Shown here in pieces: positions 6,435-7,572 of a DNA stretch of 7,572 nucleotides. Source of the DNA: Bacteroidota bacterium (GTDB lineage: Bacteria; Bacteroidota; Ignavibacteria; Kryptoniales; JAKASW01); contig JAJYJD010000168.1 of the NCBI GenBank assembly GCA_021789755.1, positions 1-7,572 of the forward strand. The letters are read 5' to 3'. Both the position numbers and the translations under genes were made by a program. How positions within the stretch are numbered: position 1 is the stretch's first letter; the number at the start of each line of letters is the position of its first letter. Below the pieces are notes generated by a model. The model made no database searches and was not told the DNA's origin. It saw nothing but the letters and a program-made list of their open reading frames with translations.

Positions 6435-6442
6435 ATAATATA
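6435..6442 (-). promoter_or_regulatory. Possible -10 box directly before dapF
   Basis: The minus strand reads TATATTAT, an A/T-only island about 11 bases before the dapF ATG. If used as a -10 element, transcription would start only a few bases before the ATG, giving a leaderless or near-leaderless message. No good -35 is visible at 17 bases. A TTTACA (6474-6469) lies too far upstream. Confidence 0.15.
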
Positions 6443-6554
6443 ACCACATGAGGCGCCTTGCGAAGGGTCTGATTGTAAAATTTCCATATAGTAAAGATTT
6501 CATCCATCTTTTCTTTCGAGACAGCAGAAAAAGCTGAAGCCCGGCCCGTGTGGA

Positions 6555-6574
6555 AAGGAAGCGTCGCGCTCCTT
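6555..6574 (-). terminator. Hairpin overlapping the coaE stop codon
   Basis: On the minus strand, AAGGAGCG (6574-6567), loop CGA and CGCTTCCTT (6563-6555) form an 8-bp stem with one bulged T, beginning within the TAA stop of coaE. No T-run follows directly; a run of five T is about 20 bases further on (6532-6528). It might attenuate or stabilise the coaE 3' end. The remaining spacer up to dapF (6425-6554) holds no other feature I can support. Confidence 0.25.
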
Positions 6575-7289
6575 AATCGTGGATGCTTTTCGGTACCGGC
6601 TCAGTCGTTCTCATGACGGCTGAGCCAAGAGACGATAAAACGGCGTGAAGCAAGACCACTTTCTTCTTCAAATCCTCCGTGGAACCGTCATTTGCGACTG
6701 TGAAGTCCGCGAGTTTCTCTTTCACCGACTGGGGGATCTGCGCGTTCAGGCGTTTCAAAACGTCCTCTTCGCTTATGCCGAGTTTTGCCGAAGCGCGGGC
6801 AATCGCGCTCCTCTCTTCAGCTTTAACAAGGATAACATAGTCAAAGTACCCGGAAAGACTCGCCTCATAAAGGAGAGGTACTTCGATTACGGCGTAGGTA
6901 CATACATCGCTCTGATTTAACCGCCGGTCGATTGCCGACATGATAGCTGGATGGAGGATGCTCTCGAGTTTCTCTCTCTTTTCCGGGTTGCTGAAAACGA
7001 TTCTGCCGAGTATCTCCCGGCTGATCAGACCGTTTCTCACGACATTCTTGCCGAAAGCCGCGACGATTCCTGACACGATATTCGGGTCCGATTCGAGCAG
7101 TTCATGCCCGACACTGTCCGTGTCGAAAGTCATCGCGCCGAGCTCGGAGAATAGGAGTGCCGCGGTCGACTTCCCGCTGCCGATGTTCCCGGTTAATCCT
7201 ATTTTCAGCGGGGTCTTTCCAGGTGCGTCAGGCTTCGTCTCCTTGCGCTTAAGCTTTGCCGGCTTCGGGACGCGTTTCTTACTTTGCAT
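6573..7289 (-). CDS. coaE: Dephospho-CoA kinase
   Basis: This 238-residue cytosolic enzyme catalyses the final step of coenzyme A synthesis, ATP-dependent phosphorylation of the 3'-hydroxyl of dephospho-CoA. It has the P-loop GNIGSGKST (34-42), then FSELGAMTFDTDSVGHEL with the conserved aspartates of the substrate site. ILHPAIM, VIEVPLLYE (the family V-P-L-L-F/Y-E motif) and the lid region with R residues near LKRLNAQ complete the set. The kinase core begins near residue 28. The first 27 residues are a Lys/Arg/Pro-rich extension not usual in the family. ATG 7289 is the only sensible start because the core has no nearby internal start. It overlaps the last 11 bases of rny, a typical coupling arrangement, with GAGG about 14 bases upstream as a poor binding site. 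Confidence 0.93.
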   Translation of the reverse strand: MQSKKRVPKPAKLKRKETKPDAPGKTPLKIGLTGNIGSGKSTAALLFSELGAMTFDTDSVGHELLESDPNIVSGIVAAFGKNVVRNGLISREILGRIVFSNPEKREKLESILHPAIMSAIDRRLNQSDVCTYAVIEVPLLYEASLSGYFDYVILVKAEERSAIARASAKLGISEEDVLKRLNAQIPQSVKEKLADFTVANDGSTEDLKKKVVLLHAVLSSLGSAVMRTTEPVPKSIHD

Positions 7290-7572
7290 ACGATATGCTG
7301 CGAACCTCGCGTATGACCATTACTTTTATCTGCCCGGGGTATTCCATCTGCTCCTGGATCTTCTGGGAGATCTCATGCGCAAGCTGGTCGGCGAAGATAT
7401 CGTTGACTTTCTCCGGTTCGACGATGACCCGAACCTCGCGCCCGGCCTGGATCGCGTAGGTCTTTCCGACGCCCGAGAATGAATTTGCGATACTCTCGAG
7501 TTTCTCGAGGCGCTTGACATATCCTTCAAGAGACTCGCGCCTGGCGCCCGGTCTCGCTCCGCTGATTGCGTC
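7279..7572 (-). CDS. rny: Ribonuclease Y, C-terminal 97 residues only (partial at window edge)
   Basis: The minus-strand frame enters from the right edge and ends at TAA 7281-7279. The visible part reads ARPGARRESLEGYVKRLEKL, then IANSFSGVGKTYAIQAGREV, HEISQKIQEQMEYPGQIKV and VIREVRSISYAK. This is the well-conserved end of RNase Y, downstream of its HD domain. RNase Y is a membrane-anchored endoribonuclease that starts mRNA decay in many bacteria. Its N-terminal membrane helix, coiled coil, KH and HD domains lie outside the window. It overlaps coaE by 11 bases, so the two are probably co-transcribed. Confidence 0.92.
   Translation of the reverse strand, partial: DAISGARPGARRESLEGYVKRLEKLESIANSFSGVGKTYAIQAGREVRVIVEPEKVNDIFADQLAHEISQKIQEQMEYPGQIKVMVIREVRSISYAK

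Noticed and set aside
6425..6487. 21-residue N-terminal extension of dapF
   Set aside because: DapF proteins normally begin right before the TKMxGxGND motif, and no ribosome binding site supports ATG 6487.
6940..7482. 180-codon plus-strand frame across coaE and rny
   Set aside because: Antisense to two conserved housekeeping genes and crosses their boundary. Its composition is that of a shadow frame.
1..7572. Search for CRISPR repeats, tRNA, IS ends, phage or defence genes
   Set aside because: No regularly spaced repeats, tRNA cloverleaf, terminal inverted repeats with a transposase, or defence domains were seen on reading both strands.

Overview
The window reads as an ordinary chromosomal segment of a Gram-negative bacterium, with three transcription units. 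The supporting signs are a putative outer-membrane-type lipoprotein, a meso-diaminopimelate gene (dapF), an RNase Y tail and one TAnnTTTG-type -7 box. Bacteroidota or the related Chlorobiota/Ignavibacteriota group is my best guess, but no taxonomic marker is present and confidence is low. No tRNA, rRNA, CRISPR array, insertion sequence or phage gene was seen.

Left region (1-2975). A minus-strand gene starts at position 7 and runs off the left edge, preceded by a strong ribosome binding site. The roughly 390 bases between it and the next gene hold candidate divergent promoters and one doubtful small minus-strand ORF. A GTG-started, membrane-anchored or secreted PQQ-like beta-propeller protein (399-1961, +) follows. 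Next comes a 228-base gap with a weak hairpin and a larger imperfect stem-loop. The last gene here is a lipoprotein of unrecognised family (2190-2975, +).

Right region (3087-7572, all minus strand, convergent with the lipoprotein). Read in the direction of transcription, the order is: rny (C-terminal end only), coaE, dapF, a zincin-like metallopeptidase, a DedA-family membrane protein, a small dimeric alpha/beta-barrel protein, and an ArsB/NhaD-SLC13-type anion transporter. rny/coaE overlap by 11 bases and dapF/metallopeptidase by 20. Metallopeptidase to DedA is 1 base, DedA to barrel protein 0, and barrel protein to transporter 6. The only real gap is 148 bases between coaE and dapF, so there may be two operons or one with an internal promoter. 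A weak hairpin with a T-rich tail sits at the end of the transporter gene.

The first genes of the run are housekeeping: mRNA turnover, the last step of CoA synthesis, and lysine/peptidoglycan precursor synthesis. The last three form a compact membrane/transport set whose substrate cannot be read from sequence. The DedA gene is easily mis-annotated: its conserved N-terminal third is open but has no ATG, GTG or TTG start, and a CTG at 5195 is the best candidate. I found no clear new defence or mobile system. The most interesting items are the DedA start, the structured leader before the lipoprotein, the unfamiliar lipoprotein itself, and the doubtful ORF at the left end.
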